Source: Comamonadaceae bacterium (GTDB lineage Bacteria; Pseudomonadota; Gammaproteobacteria; Burkholderiales; Burkholderiaceae_C). Taken from it: DNA of 45,834 nt. The stretch spans positions 1 to 45,834 of the forward strand of contig JAUWAE010000003.1 of NCBI GenBank assembly GCA_030602185.1, read 5' to 3'. This document shows positions 33,286-40,622 of this stretch, one piece after another; positions within the stretch are counted from its first letter, which is position 1; each line of letters begins with the position of its first letter. The translations under genes were made by a program, and so were the position numbers. The notes beneath the pieces were generated by a model that saw only the letters and a program-made list of their open reading frames with translations, searched no databases and was not told the origin of the DNA.

Positions 33286-34615
33286 GGGGTCTCCTCGACC
33301 CCGGCGGCTGCCGCAGCACATCGGCCGGTTCACCGGCAAAGCGCATGGCCAGGGCCGGGCGCTCACCGCCAATGAGTTCGGCCAGGGCCCGACCGGAGCC
33401 GGCGCCATGGGTCCAGCCGAGCGTACCGTGTCCGGCGTTGATCCACAAGCGCTCGATGGGCGTGCGGCCTATGAGCGGGATGTTGGTGGGCGTGGCGGGC
33501 CGCAAACCACACCAGAACTGCGGGTCGCCGCCGTCGGCGGGCAAGCGGGTGTCTGCCACGCCGGGGAACACCTGCTCGATGCGGCGCACCAACATCTCGC
33601 AGCGGGCGCGCGCCACCGGGGTGTCCAGGCGCAGGTCGAAACCGCCCAGCTCGATGGTGCCGGCCACGCGCAACCGGTCGCCCAGCCGGGAAATGGCGAT
33701 CTTGCGGCCGTCGTCGATCATGCTGACCTGCGGCGCCGCGTCGGGCCGCAGCAGGCGCAGCGTGGCGCTGTAGCCCTTGCCGGGGTAGATGGGCACGCGC
33801 ACGCCCACCGTGCGCAGCAACGGTGCGGTGTAGGAACCACACGCCACCACGAAAGCGTCGGCCTCCAGCGTGCGGGGCAGGCCGGTGGCGGCGTCGCGCA
33901 GCTGCACCCGCCGCAGGGCCCCGCCGTCCACTTCCAGCCGCTCGATGTGGTGGCCGAACAGCAGGCGGGCACCCCGCTGACCGCACAAGGCCGCCAGCCG
34001 CTGGGTGAACACGCGCGCATCGCCATGCTCGTCGGTTTCGGTGTAGGTGCCGCCCACCAGCCGGTCGGCAAACGGGGCCAGCGCCGGCTCGATGCGCAGC
34101 AGCTCGGCGCGGTCCACCACCCGGCGGCGCACGCCGTGGCGGCGCATCAGTTCGGCCGCTGCGGCCGCACCGTCAAACGATGCCGCGTCGGTGTAGTAGT
34201 GCGCGATGCCACGCTGCGAGCGCTGGTACTCGATGCCCGTCTGCGCCACCATGGCCTTGAGCGTCTCGTGGCTGTAGGCGCCCAGCGCCACCAGCTGGGC
34301 CACGTTGCGCTCGAAGGCGGCGTCGTGGCATTGGGCCAGGAACTGCAGGCCCCAGCGCCATTGGACCCAGTCGGCCTGCGGGCGGAACAGCAGCGGCGCC
34401 TCGCGGTCGAACATCCACTTCAGCGCCTTCCATGGCGCCTCGCGGTTGGCCCAGGGCTCGCAATAACTCACCGAAATTTGCGCCGCGTTGGCGAAGCTGG
34501 TTTCCAGCGCCGCGTCGGGCTGGCGGTCCACCAGCGTCACGTCATGCCCGCGCTCCAGCAGGTGCCAGGCCGTGCTGGTGCCGATGATGCCTGCCCCCAA
34601 AACCACCACTTGCAT
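33266..34615 (-). CDS. dadA: D-amino acid dehydrogenase small subunit-type (DadA)
   Basis: A 449-aa membrane-associated FAD enzyme that deaminates D-amino acids, chiefly D-alanine, to 2-oxo acids with electrons passed to the quinone pool. The FAD motif 'VVVLGAGIIGTSTAWHLLERG' starts at residue 3, 'FANAAQISVSYCEPWANREAP' is typical of DadA, and 'FWCGLRPATPTNIPLIGRTP' with 'NAGHGTLGWTHGAGSGRALAE' forms the C-terminal FAD part. The last ~25 residues are an Arg/Pro-rich tail. It is followed by the AGCS symporter and is divergent from an ArgP-like regulator, the probable controller. Confidence 0.94.
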   Translation of the reverse strand: MQVVVLGAGIIGTSTAWHLLERGHDVTLVDRQPDAALETSFANAAQISVSYCEPWANREAPWKALKWMFDREAPLLFRPQADWVQWRWGLQFLAQCHDAAFERNVAQLVALGAYSHETLKAMVAQTGIEYQRSQRGIAHYYTDAASFDGAAAAAELMRRHGVRRRVVDRAELLRIEPALAPFADRLVGGTYTETDEHGDARVFTQRLAALCGQRGARLLFGHHIERLEVDGGALRRVQLRDAATGLPRTLEADAFVVACGSYTAPLLRTVGVRVPIYPGKGYSATLRLLRPDAAPQVSMIDDGRKIAISRLGDRLRVAGTIELGGFDLRLDTPVARARCEMLVRRIEQVFPGVADTRLPADGGDPQFWCGLRPATPTNIPLIGRTPIERLWINAGHGTLGWTHGAGSGRALAELIGGERPALAMRFAGEPADVLRQPPGSRRPHAPSHA

Positions 34616-34709
34616 GCTGCGCTCCTTGGGCCCGCCGGGCCGATGTGTCTGTCTGAGGGGCAGTATGCGAAAGCGGCGCGCAAAAATAAAGACAAATTAA
34701 ACAAACAAC

Positions 34710-34735
34710 GTTAATATCAGAAAAGCTTATTTAAC
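34710..34735. promoter_or_regulatory. Candidate LysR-type operator in the dadA/argP-like intergenic region
   Basis: GTTAA (34710-34714) and TTAAC (34731-34735) are inverted in an AT-rich 133-nt divergent intergenic region. The position, 14 nt before the regulator ATG, fits autoregulation, but the arms are only 5 nt. Confidence 0.35.
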
Positions 34736-34748
34736 AGCCACACGCCCC

Positions 34749-35672
34749 ATGAGCACCTTCGACCCCGACGCCTTGGAATGCCTGGCCGCCATCGTGGAGG
34801 AAGGCGGCTTCGAACGCGCCGCGCAGCGCCTGTCGATCACGCAGTCGGCGGTGTCGCAGCGGCTGCGCTCGCTCGAGGCCCAGGTGGGCACGGTGCTGAT
34901 CGTGCGCAGCCGCCCGCTCAAGGCCACGGCGGCGGGCCAGCTCATGCTCAAGCACGCCAAGATGATGCGGCTGCTGCGCGCCGACCTGGAGCACGACCTG
35001 CGCGAGCTAGCGCCGAATTCGGCGCGCGGCCAGCGCGACGAAGACCGGGTCTCGGTCGCCATCAACGCCGACAGCATCGCCACCTGGGCGCTGCCGGCGG
35101 TATCGGCCCTGGTGCGCGGCGGCCTGCCGGTCGAGATCATCCACGACGACCAGGACTTCACCCACGAGTGGCTGCGCGAAGGGCAGGTGATGGGCTGCGT
35201 CACCTCGCTGGGGCAGGCGCTGCGCGGCTGCCGCCTGGAGCCGCTGGGGGCCATGCCGTACGTGGCAGTGGCCAGCCCGGCGTTCATGGCCGAGGCGCTG
35301 CCCGACGGCCTGACCCGCCACAACTTCCACCAGGTGCCGTTCATCGCCTTCAACCGCAAGGACGACTTGCAGCGCGATTTCGTCTGCCGGGCGTTTTCCC
35401 TGGCGCAGGTCACCCTCAAGCAGCTGTATGTGCCGTCGTCGGAGGGGCAGGTGCGCGCGGCCCACGCCAGCTGGGGCGTGACGGTGGTGCCCCGCCCGCT
35501 GGTGGCGACCGCGCTGGCCGAAGGCAGCCTGGTGAACGTGCGCCCGGCCTTGACCTACCACGTGCCGCTGTTCTGGCACTGCTGGAACCTCGCGTCGGAC
35601 GTGCTCGACCGGCTGAGCGCGGCCCTGCGCGAGGCGGCCACCACCAGCCTGGACCCGCTCACCCCACGCTGA
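34749..35672 (+). CDS. ArgP/LysG-type LysR regulator
   Basis: A 307-aa regulator with the helix-turn-helix 'GGFERAAQRLSITQSAVSQRLRSLE' near residues 19-43. The effector domain shows family-specific stretches of ArgP/LysG: 'VAINADSIATWALPAVSAL', 'DDQDFTHEWLREGQVMGCVTSL', 'FNRKDDLQRDF' and 'FWHCWNL'. ArgP-type proteins respond to basic amino acids and normally control LysE/ArgO exporters; here the divergent neighbours are dadA and an AGCS carrier, so the effector may be an amino acid such as alanine. The last 14 nt overlap the convergent metallophosphoesterase gene. Confidence 0.93.
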   Translation: MSTFDPDALECLAAIVEEGGFERAAQRLSITQSAVSQRLRSLEAQVGTVLIVRSRPLKATAAGQLMLKHAKMMRLLRADLEHDLRELAPNSARGQRDEDRVSVAINADSIATWALPAVSALVRGGLPVEIIHDDQDFTHEWLREGQVMGCVTSLGQALRGCRLEPLGAMPYVAVASPAFMAEALPDGLTRHNFHQVPFIAFNRKDDLQRDFVCRAFSLAQVTLKQLYVPSSEGQVRAAHASWGVTVVPRPLVATALAEGSLVNVRPALTYHVPLFWHCWNLASDVLDRLSAALREAATTSLDPLTPR

Positions 35673-36516
35673 CCAGGCCATCGGGCCGGAAAGCGCCCTG
35701 CTCGCCCTTCTCGGCGTAGCCCAAGGGGTTGGCCACCACCCGGCAGCGGCCCACGCGGTAGTCGTGCGGGCAATGCAGGTGACCGTGCAACCAGAGGTCG
35801 GCCTGCTCGAACAGGTCGTCGAGCGCGTTGCAGAAACCGGCGGTGCCGGGCGTCAGGCCGTAGCGCGGGTCGGCGCTGCGCAGGCTGGGCGCGAAATGGG
35901 TGATCGCCACCGTCGGGCCGTCGAAGGGCTGGGCCAGGGCGTCGCGCAGCCAGGCCTGGCTGCGCAACCCTTCCACGCGCATGGCCTCGGCATCGAACAG
36001 GCGGCCTTCGCGCTGGGTCTGCATTTTCTGCAGGTAGAAGTCGGCGGCGCGAAAGGCCTTGTGCCGCTGCTTGAGCCGCTGGGCTTCGGGGTCGGGCGCG
36101 TGGCCGGGTTGGGGCTTGCGGCGCGGCGGCAGGTCGGCCAGCGCGTCGTAATCGCTCCACAGCGTGGCCCCCACGAAGCGTACACCCTGCCAGAGCCAGC
36201 TCGTGCGGTCCAGCCAGACCAGCCCAAGGCGCTCGCAGGCCTCGCGCAGGCCGGCGTGGGCTTCGTCAAAGTCCAGACCGTCGTACTCGTGGTTGCCGGG
36301 CACGTAGACCACCGGCACCGGCCAGCCGGCGTACTCGGGCCGCGGCGAAAAGCGGCGCAGACCCCAGTCGGGCTCCTCCATGCGGCTGCCATCGGCGCGC
36401 AGCTGGTAGGAGCCGATGTCCCCCGCCAGCACCAGCAGGTCGGCGTCGGGGTGGGGCATGGGGCAGAAATCGGGGTTGGCCTCCAGGTGGAGGTCGCTCA
36501 GCAACTGCAGCTTCAC
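35659..36516 (-). CDS. Calcineurin-like metallophosphoesterase
   Basis: A 285-aa dimetal phosphoesterase. Conserved blocks are 'LLSDLHLEAN' (D8, H10), 'LAGDIGSY' (D33), 'YVPGNHEYDG' (N75, H76), 'AITHFAPS' and 'WLHGHLHCPHDY', the full set for binding two metals. The substrate is unknown. The GTG start at 36516 shares GTGA with the stop of the upstream LysR gene, so the regulator and the enzyme are translated together. The 3' end overlaps the convergent ArgP-like gene by 14 nt. It resembles many proteobacterial hypothetical phosphoesterases of this length. Confidence 0.9.
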   Translation of the reverse strand: MKLQLLSDLHLEANPDFCPMPHPDADLLVLAGDIGSYQLRADGSRMEEPDWGLRRFSPRPEYAGWPVPVVYVPGNHEYDGLDFDEAHAGLREACERLGLVWLDRTSWLWQGVRFVGATLWSDYDALADLPPRRKPQPGHAPDPEAQRLKQRHKAFRAADFYLQKMQTQREGRLFDAEAMRVEGLRSQAWLRDALAQPFDGPTVAITHFAPSLRSADPRYGLTPGTAGFCNALDDLFEQADLWLHGHLHCPHDYRVGRCRVVANPLGYAEKGEQGAFRPDGLVSVG

Positions 36517-37484
36517 TGGGGCAAGGCCTCCGGGTCGCCTTGCACGGTCCGCCACAGGGCGTCGCGCAGCCAGCGTTGCGCGCTCAGCCCGTGCGACTGG
36601 CGGTGCCACAGCACGTCCACGTGCACGGCCGGCACGTCCAGCGGCAGGGGGTGGTGCACCAGTTCGCTCTGGCGGCCGGTGCTGCCCACGAAGTGGCGCG
36701 GCAGCACCGTCAGCAGGTCCGACGACGACACCACCAGCCCGGCGGTGAAAAACTGGTTGACCGTCAGCACCACCCGGCGGTGCCGCGACACCGCCGCCAG
36801 CGCCTCGTCCACGAACCCGAACGGGCGGCCCGAGAAGCTCACCAGCAGGTGGCGCGCCTCGCAGTAGGCGTCCAGCGTCAACGGGCCGGCCGCCAGCGGA
36901 TGACCACGGCGCATGACCACCACGTACTCGCTGTCGTACAGCCGGCGCGACATGTAGCGCGGCGTGCTCTCCTGCAGGTGGCTGGCCCCGAGCTCGGCCA
37001 GTACACCCGGAAAATGACCGATGGCGATGTCCACATCGCCGTTGTCGAGCATGGCGCGGGGGTCGCGCGTGGTCAGCGGCAGCACCCGCAGGGTGACGCC
37101 GGGGGCCTCGCGGTCGAGGATGTCGACCAGACCGGGCATGATCTTCGACGCGGTGGCATCGGCCATGGCCAGCACGAAATGGTTTTGGGCCTGTGCGGGG
37201 TCAAAGGCGCCGGGAGCCAGCGAATCGCGCAACTGGCGCAGGGCGTCGCGCACCGTGGGCCACAGCGTGAGCGCCAGCGGCGTGGGCTCCACCCCATAGC
37301 CGGAGCGGCGCACCAGGTCGTCCCCCACCAGCTCGCGCAAGCGGCGCAGCGCGTTGCTGATCGCCGGCTGGGTGGTCGCCAGGTTGTGGGCCGCCCGCGT
37401 GAGGTTGCGCTCGGCCATCACCTCGTCAAACACGCGCAGCAGGTTGAGGTCGAGCGTACGGAAGTTGAGCTCATTCATATTCAC
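36513..37484 (-). CDS. LysR-family transcriptional regulator
   Basis: A 323-aa regulator with the helix-turn-helix 'AERNLTRAAHNLATTQPAISNALRRLREL' near residues 24-52, of the NodD/LinR-like LysR subgroup that starts 'LDLNLLRVFDEVM'. The C-terminal domain includes 'VDIAIGHFPGVL' and 'VNQFFTAGLVVSSSDLLTVLPRHF', as in that group. It overlaps the metallophosphoesterase gene by GTGA. Divergently, a small membrane protein gene starts 98 nt away, and an imperfect palindrome (37475-37498) covers its own start region. The start could be either Met of MNMN. Confidence 0.93.
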   Translation of the reverse strand: MNMNELNFRTLDLNLLRVFDEVMAERNLTRAAHNLATTQPAISNALRRLRELVGDDLVRRSGYGVEPTPLALTLWPTVRDALRQLRDSLAPGAFDPAQAQNHFVLAMADATASKIMPGLVDILDREAPGVTLRVLPLTTRDPRAMLDNGDVDIAIGHFPGVLAELGASHLQESTPRYMSRRLYDSEYVVVMRRGHPLAAGPLTLDAYCEARHLLVSFSGRPFGFVDEALAAVSRHRRVVLTVNQFFTAGLVVSSSDLLTVLPRHFVGSTGRQSELVHHPLPLDVPAVHVDVLWHRQSHGLSAQRWLRDALWRTVQGDPEALPQ

Positions 37485-37498
37485 AATGAATGTATGAC
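37475..37498. promoter_or_regulatory. Imperfect palindrome over the LysR start
   Basis: TCATATTCA (from 37476) and the reverse complement TGAATGTATGA face each other around CAA. It overlaps the LysR start codons and lies about 85 nt before the divergent gene, a position for autoregulation. Confidence 0.35.
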
Positions 37499-37582
37499 AT
37501 TACAAAAATAAAGTACACAAACATCGGGGTTTACCCTAGCATACGCCCCATTGATGTTGCACTGCAACACTTGGAGGTTCAC

Positions 37583-38101
37583 ATGACTGCTCTCGTTTCT
37601 TCTCATTCCGTTCCGTCCCTGTCCCAACCGTCCACCAAGGCCCCGGCCCAGCGGACCGCCAGCAAGGCCCCGCGCGCCCTGGTGGCGCTGCTGCTGGCCG
37701 CTTCGGTGGCCGCACTGACGGTGGTGGCCGACCAGCTCATCAGCACCTGGGCCGATGGCCACCTGCTGGTGGCATGGGTGCTGATGTGGGCGGTGGTGTT
37801 TGCCGGCAGCCTGCTGCTGGCCCATCCGGCCCGCCGTCTGGCTCAGCAATTGATGACCGTACTGGACGCCTGGGCCCAGCGCCGTGCCAAGGCCCGCGCC
37901 GAAGCCCGCTTCCTGGCCCTGGCCCGCGCCGATGAGCGCGTGATGTCCGACCTGCGGATTGCCCGGGACCGTGCCGATGGCGACACCGCCTTCACCGCCG
38001 ATGCCGTTCAGTCCACGCCCGCCACCACCGAGTGGACGCCTGGCGCCAGCGAGACGGTGTACTTCCACCACGGCCGCCGCTACATGCTGCACTACATCTG
38101 A
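37583..38101 (+). CDS. Unknown small membrane protein with two TM helices
   Basis: A 172-aa protein not recognised as any named family. Residues 1-30 are Ser/Pro/Lys-rich; TM1 is about 31-48 (ALVALLLAASVAALTVVA) and TM2 about 61-79 (LLVAWVLMWAVVFAGSLLL). A basic, Ala/Arg-rich helical segment (~85-130) follows, and a C-terminal 'ETVYFHHGRRYMLHYI'. The ATG at 37583 has TTGGAGG 7 nt upstream, and a clear terminator closes the gene, so it is a real monocistronic unit. It is divergent from a LysR regulator that may control it. Confidence 0.85.
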   Translation: MTALVSSHSVPSLSQPSTKAPAQRTASKAPRALVALLLAASVAALTVVADQLISTWADGHLLVAWVLMWAVVFAGSLLLAHPARRLAQQLMTVLDAWAQRRAKARAEARFLALARADERVMSDLRIARDRADGDTAFTADAVQSTPATTEWTPGASETVYFHHGRRYMLHYI

Positions 38102-38124
38102 CGCGGTTTCGCGCCGGTTGACCG

Positions 38125-38146
38125 ACCACCCTGCGGGGTGGTTTTT
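38125..38146 (+). terminator. Rho-independent terminator
   Basis: ACCACCC (38125-38131), loop TGCG, GGGTGGT (38136-38142), then a run of five T. It ends the small membrane protein gene and roughly marks the right edge of the core-like sequence; beyond it base composition and gene types change. Confidence 0.9.
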
Positions 38147-38311
38147 CGTTTGCTTGCCGGGTTTTACTACGCAGCTGACCCAAGAAGCCAGATTTTGTGA
38201 GTAGCGACAAGCACTTACGGCTGTCCTGCCGCAAAATTCGCTGCTGTCCAAGCTTTTACATTTTTCTTGATGCGCTGCGGCAACACCGCGTTGCCCGCCC
38301 TCCCGCCGAGC

Positions 38312-38950
38312 TTAGGCGGGGCTCTCGAACTGCGCGCTTTCCAGCCGTATCCGGCGCTCGTCCAGCAGTTCGCCTTCGAACATCCAATAGTCCGACCCGC
38401 TGACCGAGGTCGACTTGTAGCCCATCTCCTGGAGTGCCTTCAGCGCCGCACCTGACAGGCTGTAAGGCTCCCCCTTGTAGGAGACCTTGCCGCCGGGAAT
38501 CACCGTGGCCGTGACAGATTCGTCCCGTGACAGCACCAGCACATCACCGGGGTTGATGCCCAGGGCAGCCAGGTTGATGCGGGAGCGTCGCTGCTCTTTG
38601 GCTTTCTCCAGAGCTTGAGCTTCGGCGGGGTCTATATCAGCCTTGCCAGGCGTGGCCTCCTTGAAGTTTCCGATGCTCAGGGCCAGAACTGCCTTTTCCG
38701 GCTCTATCCGAAAGAACTCCCTCTTCGGATTCACGCGGTGCTCGGAAAACAGCTGGTGCAGGGTTTTTTCAACCTTCTCCAGGCTCATGTGTTCGGGTAT
38801 CTCGGCCGCGTAATGGCACTCAAACGGCAGTGGGACCGCGGAGCCTGAGCTCAGGCTGGAAATGCGGGACTCCACGCTGTCGGTCGTTAGTCCAATCTTG
38901 ACCAGCCCAGGCATGGCTTCGTTGGTCAGCACGTAAATGATGTTTGGCAT
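38312..38950 (-). CDS. GIY-YIG (T5orf172/MUG113-type) nuclease-like protein
   Basis: A 212-aa protein. Residues 1-95 match the T5orf172 branch of GIY-YIG domains: 'IIYVLTNEAMPGLVKIGLT' carries the modified GIY...YIG strands (here YVL and KIG), R29 is the likely catalytic Arg, and 'KREFFRIEPEKAV' is the end of the domain. A central acidic/basic helix (~105-125) joins a C-terminal domain (~132-203) with 'GDVLVLSRDESVTATVIPGGKV' and 'GSDYWMFEGELLDERR', similar to DUF4357-like ends of other GIY-YIG proteins. No Shine-Dalgarno site is seen at ATG 38950. Such genes are common in phage and defence islands; the role here is unknown. Confidence 0.82.
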   Translation of the reverse strand: MPNIIYVLTNEAMPGLVKIGLTTDSVESRISSLSSGSAVPLPFECHYAAEIPEHMSLEKVEKTLHQLFSEHRVNPKREFFRIEPEKAVLALSIGNFKEATPGKADIDPAEAQALEKAKEQRRSRINLAALGINPGDVLVLSRDESVTATVIPGGKVSYKGEPYSLSGAALKALQEMGYKSTSVSGSDYWMFEGELLDERRIRLESAQFESPA

Positions 38951-39021
38951 TATGTAATTTCAGCTGTATTAACCAAACGATGTCGTGGCAACAATCGAAA
39001 ATTATCGCCGGCCGACGAAAA

Positions 39022-40041
39022 CTAAGATGCCGACGTAACGCGAATCAGACAGACGCTCTCTTGTGCACGTTCGGTTATCGACTTCCCAGGTGTAGAGCGT
39101 GAATTATTGGCTTCCAAGTTGGGCAATAAGAGTCTAAGGTACTCACTTCGAACTGCCCAGTTGATGTTTTGAGGGAGAGTTCCAGTTAAGTTTAAAAAGC
39201 TACGTACAGCTGCAGCAGAAGTAACTACCCCTACTACTCGACCTTGCTCATCGATAAGGGGGCCGCCTGAGTTTCCTGGCTGAACCGGCACAGTGATTTG
39301 GAGAATGCTTGCTGCATCCCTCAGGCCACTCAGGGAGCTGACAACACCTTCGGTGTATTTGACGGAGGTGCCGAGTACGTCAGGAACAGGGAATCCGAGA
39401 GTAAAAACTTTTTGACCAACACGCAGTGACCTCTCTGGTGCTAATTCAAGAAAGTTTGACGACGGGTTCTCAATACGGAGAACGGCCAAGTCATTAGGCT
39501 GGTCAACACCGACTATCGTTGCTCGAGTTTCCACCTTATCGCCACAGGATAAGGAGATGCTTTGAGCTCCTTGAATAACATGATGCGCTGTCGCAATGGT
39601 ATATGGATTGCCTACTGCAAAACCGGTTCCTGTACTGGTAGCCGGTTTAACGGGTGCGGTGCGAGGCGGCGAAGCAATGACAGGTGCTGGCTGTTCGACG
39701 CACGCAAAAATAAGTTCAACTCGAGGGAAATTTCCCAGGATGTGTGGCGGCTGAGAAGAAGTCTCTCTCAAGAGCTTCAGCGTTTTTCCCATTCTGCCGC
39801 AATGATTGCTGGCACGTCTTTCTGCCTCACTACGGACGTCAGCCACTGATACAAATCCAGTCGCACCCTGATGGAAAACTCGAAATTCATCAGTGCCGGC
39901 AGGCGTAGGGCTAATTATCACCTCTCTTCCCCCGTAAACAGCACCATCAAAGGCGGATGGGCTTGAGGAAGCAAGGTGGACGGAAGTTGTTTGTGCACAG
40001 CCAGCCAAAAGCACTGCATACAAAAAAGCAAGGCGACTCAT
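39022..40041 (-). CDS. Lipoprotein with trypsin-like serine protease domain
   Basis: A 339-aa exported protein. The signal 'LYAVLLAGCAQTTS' contains a lipobox with Cys15, so it should be lipid-anchored. Residues ~50-115 form a small Cys-containing domain (C81, C114). Residues ~130-300 are a trypsin/HtrA-like peptidase with H154 ('TIATAHHVI'), D184 ('QPNDLAVLRI') and S258 ('PGNSGGPLI'), a complete triad. There is no PDZ domain. The ATG at 40041 has GGAGG 6 nt upstream. Base use is clearly more AT-rich than the core genes, indicating horizontal transfer. It lies beside the GIY-YIG gene on the same strand, 71 nt apart. Confidence 0.9.
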   Translation of the reverse strand: MSRLAFLYAVLLAGCAQTTSVHLASSSPSAFDGAVYGGREVIISPTPAGTDEFRVFHQGATGFVSVADVRSEAERRASNHCGRMGKTLKLLRETSSQPPHILGNFPRVELIFACVEQPAPVIASPPRTAPVKPATSTGTGFAVGNPYTIATAHHVIQGAQSISLSCGDKVETRATIVGVDQPNDLAVLRIENPSSNFLELAPERSLRVGQKVFTLGFPVPDVLGTSVKYTEGVVSSLSGLRDAASILQITVPVQPGNSGGPLIDEQGRVVGVVTSAAAVRSFLNLTGTLPQNINWAVRSEYLRLLLPNLEANNSRSTPGKSITERAQESVCLIRVTSAS

Positions 40042-40522
40042 GTATTACCTCCAAAAATGGTTGTTCTCGCTGACAAGCGCTCAGATGACTGAGTAGCAAA
40101 GAGCGGTGTCATCTTTCTTGACAGCCTCTGACGCGTGATACCAACTCTACGAGTGTACCGCTCAAGCGTTTGTTACGGCTATCTGTTTTGAACTTCCTCA
40201 GGTAGTCCAGGCAGAGCCGAGCCCCCTTGGATGACCAGTGGCCGCCTTGAAGAGAGCTCCTGTAAGTTATCACAATAAACCATCCACTTGTACGCACTAT
40301 GTCTACCACGTTATGTGTCCGAGATGTCAGATTAGTCTTCATATGTCGTGCTAGGTGCACCGATGGCACTAAATATCACCCACATCTAAGCCAGAAGTTC
40401 TTATAAATCCTGCGGGCAGTTAATAGAAAAATAAATAATCACCACAGATTAAGCTATAGGCATGCGCCAATTGCTAACTGCAAGGCTATACCTTGGCCTT
40501 ATATACATCGTTGATTTTAATA

Positions 40523-40537
40523 GTATTCATCGAATAC
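40523..40537. promoter_or_regulatory. Perfect short palindrome upstream of the methyltransferase
   Basis: GTATTC-ATC-GAATAC, 6-bp arms around 3 nt, lies 85 nt upstream of the methyltransferase ATG. It is a candidate operator, possibly for a controller protein, though no C-protein gene was found near. Confidence 0.35.
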
Positions 40538-40585
40538 GTTAGCTGCGCGTAGCCCGCTAGTTGCAAGGCTAAAAAATATCTCTAG

Positions 40586-40620
40586 ACGGTTTGTCGCCAC
40601 ATGGCATCACGACAAACCGT
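40586..40620. promoter_or_regulatory. 11-bp inverted repeat abutting the methyltransferase start codon
   Basis: ACGGTTTGTCG (40586-40596) and CGACAAACCGT (40610-40620) are perfect arms around 13 nt, ending 2 nt before the ATG. No Shine-Dalgarno site is visible, so the repeat may act as an operator or as an mRNA hairpin that limits translation of the methyltransferase. Confidence 0.65.
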
Positions 40621-40622
40621 AT

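Larger units (their letters stand above)
40042..40622. other. AT-rich non-coding stretch between the protease and restriction-modification genes
   Basis: About 580 nt without a convincing gene. A minus-strand frame of 86 codons (40109-40369) has no ribosome site or recognisable family. The right part holds a direct repeat CTAaCTGCAAGGCTA (40474-40488) and CTAgTTGCAAGGCTA (40557-40571), a perfect GTATTC-ATC-GAATAC palindrome (40523-40537), and an 11-bp inverted repeat at the methyltransferase start. The left 60 nt would contain the protease promoter, not pinpointed. Confidence 0.6.

Noticed and set aside
38102-38311. tRNA or attachment site at the island border
   Set aside because: I found no cloverleaf or TTCRA-containing T-arm and no direct repeat pair that can be tested within the window.
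40109-40369. 86-codon minus-strand frame in the AT-rich gap
   Set aside because: No ribosome site, no family resemblance, and it lies in a region rich in non-coding repeats; not enough support for a gene.
40473-40543. GCTAAC...GTTAGC arrangement as a possible integron attC site
   Set aside because: The bases do not fit the RYYYAAC/GTTRRRY core sites and no integrase or cassette array is present.
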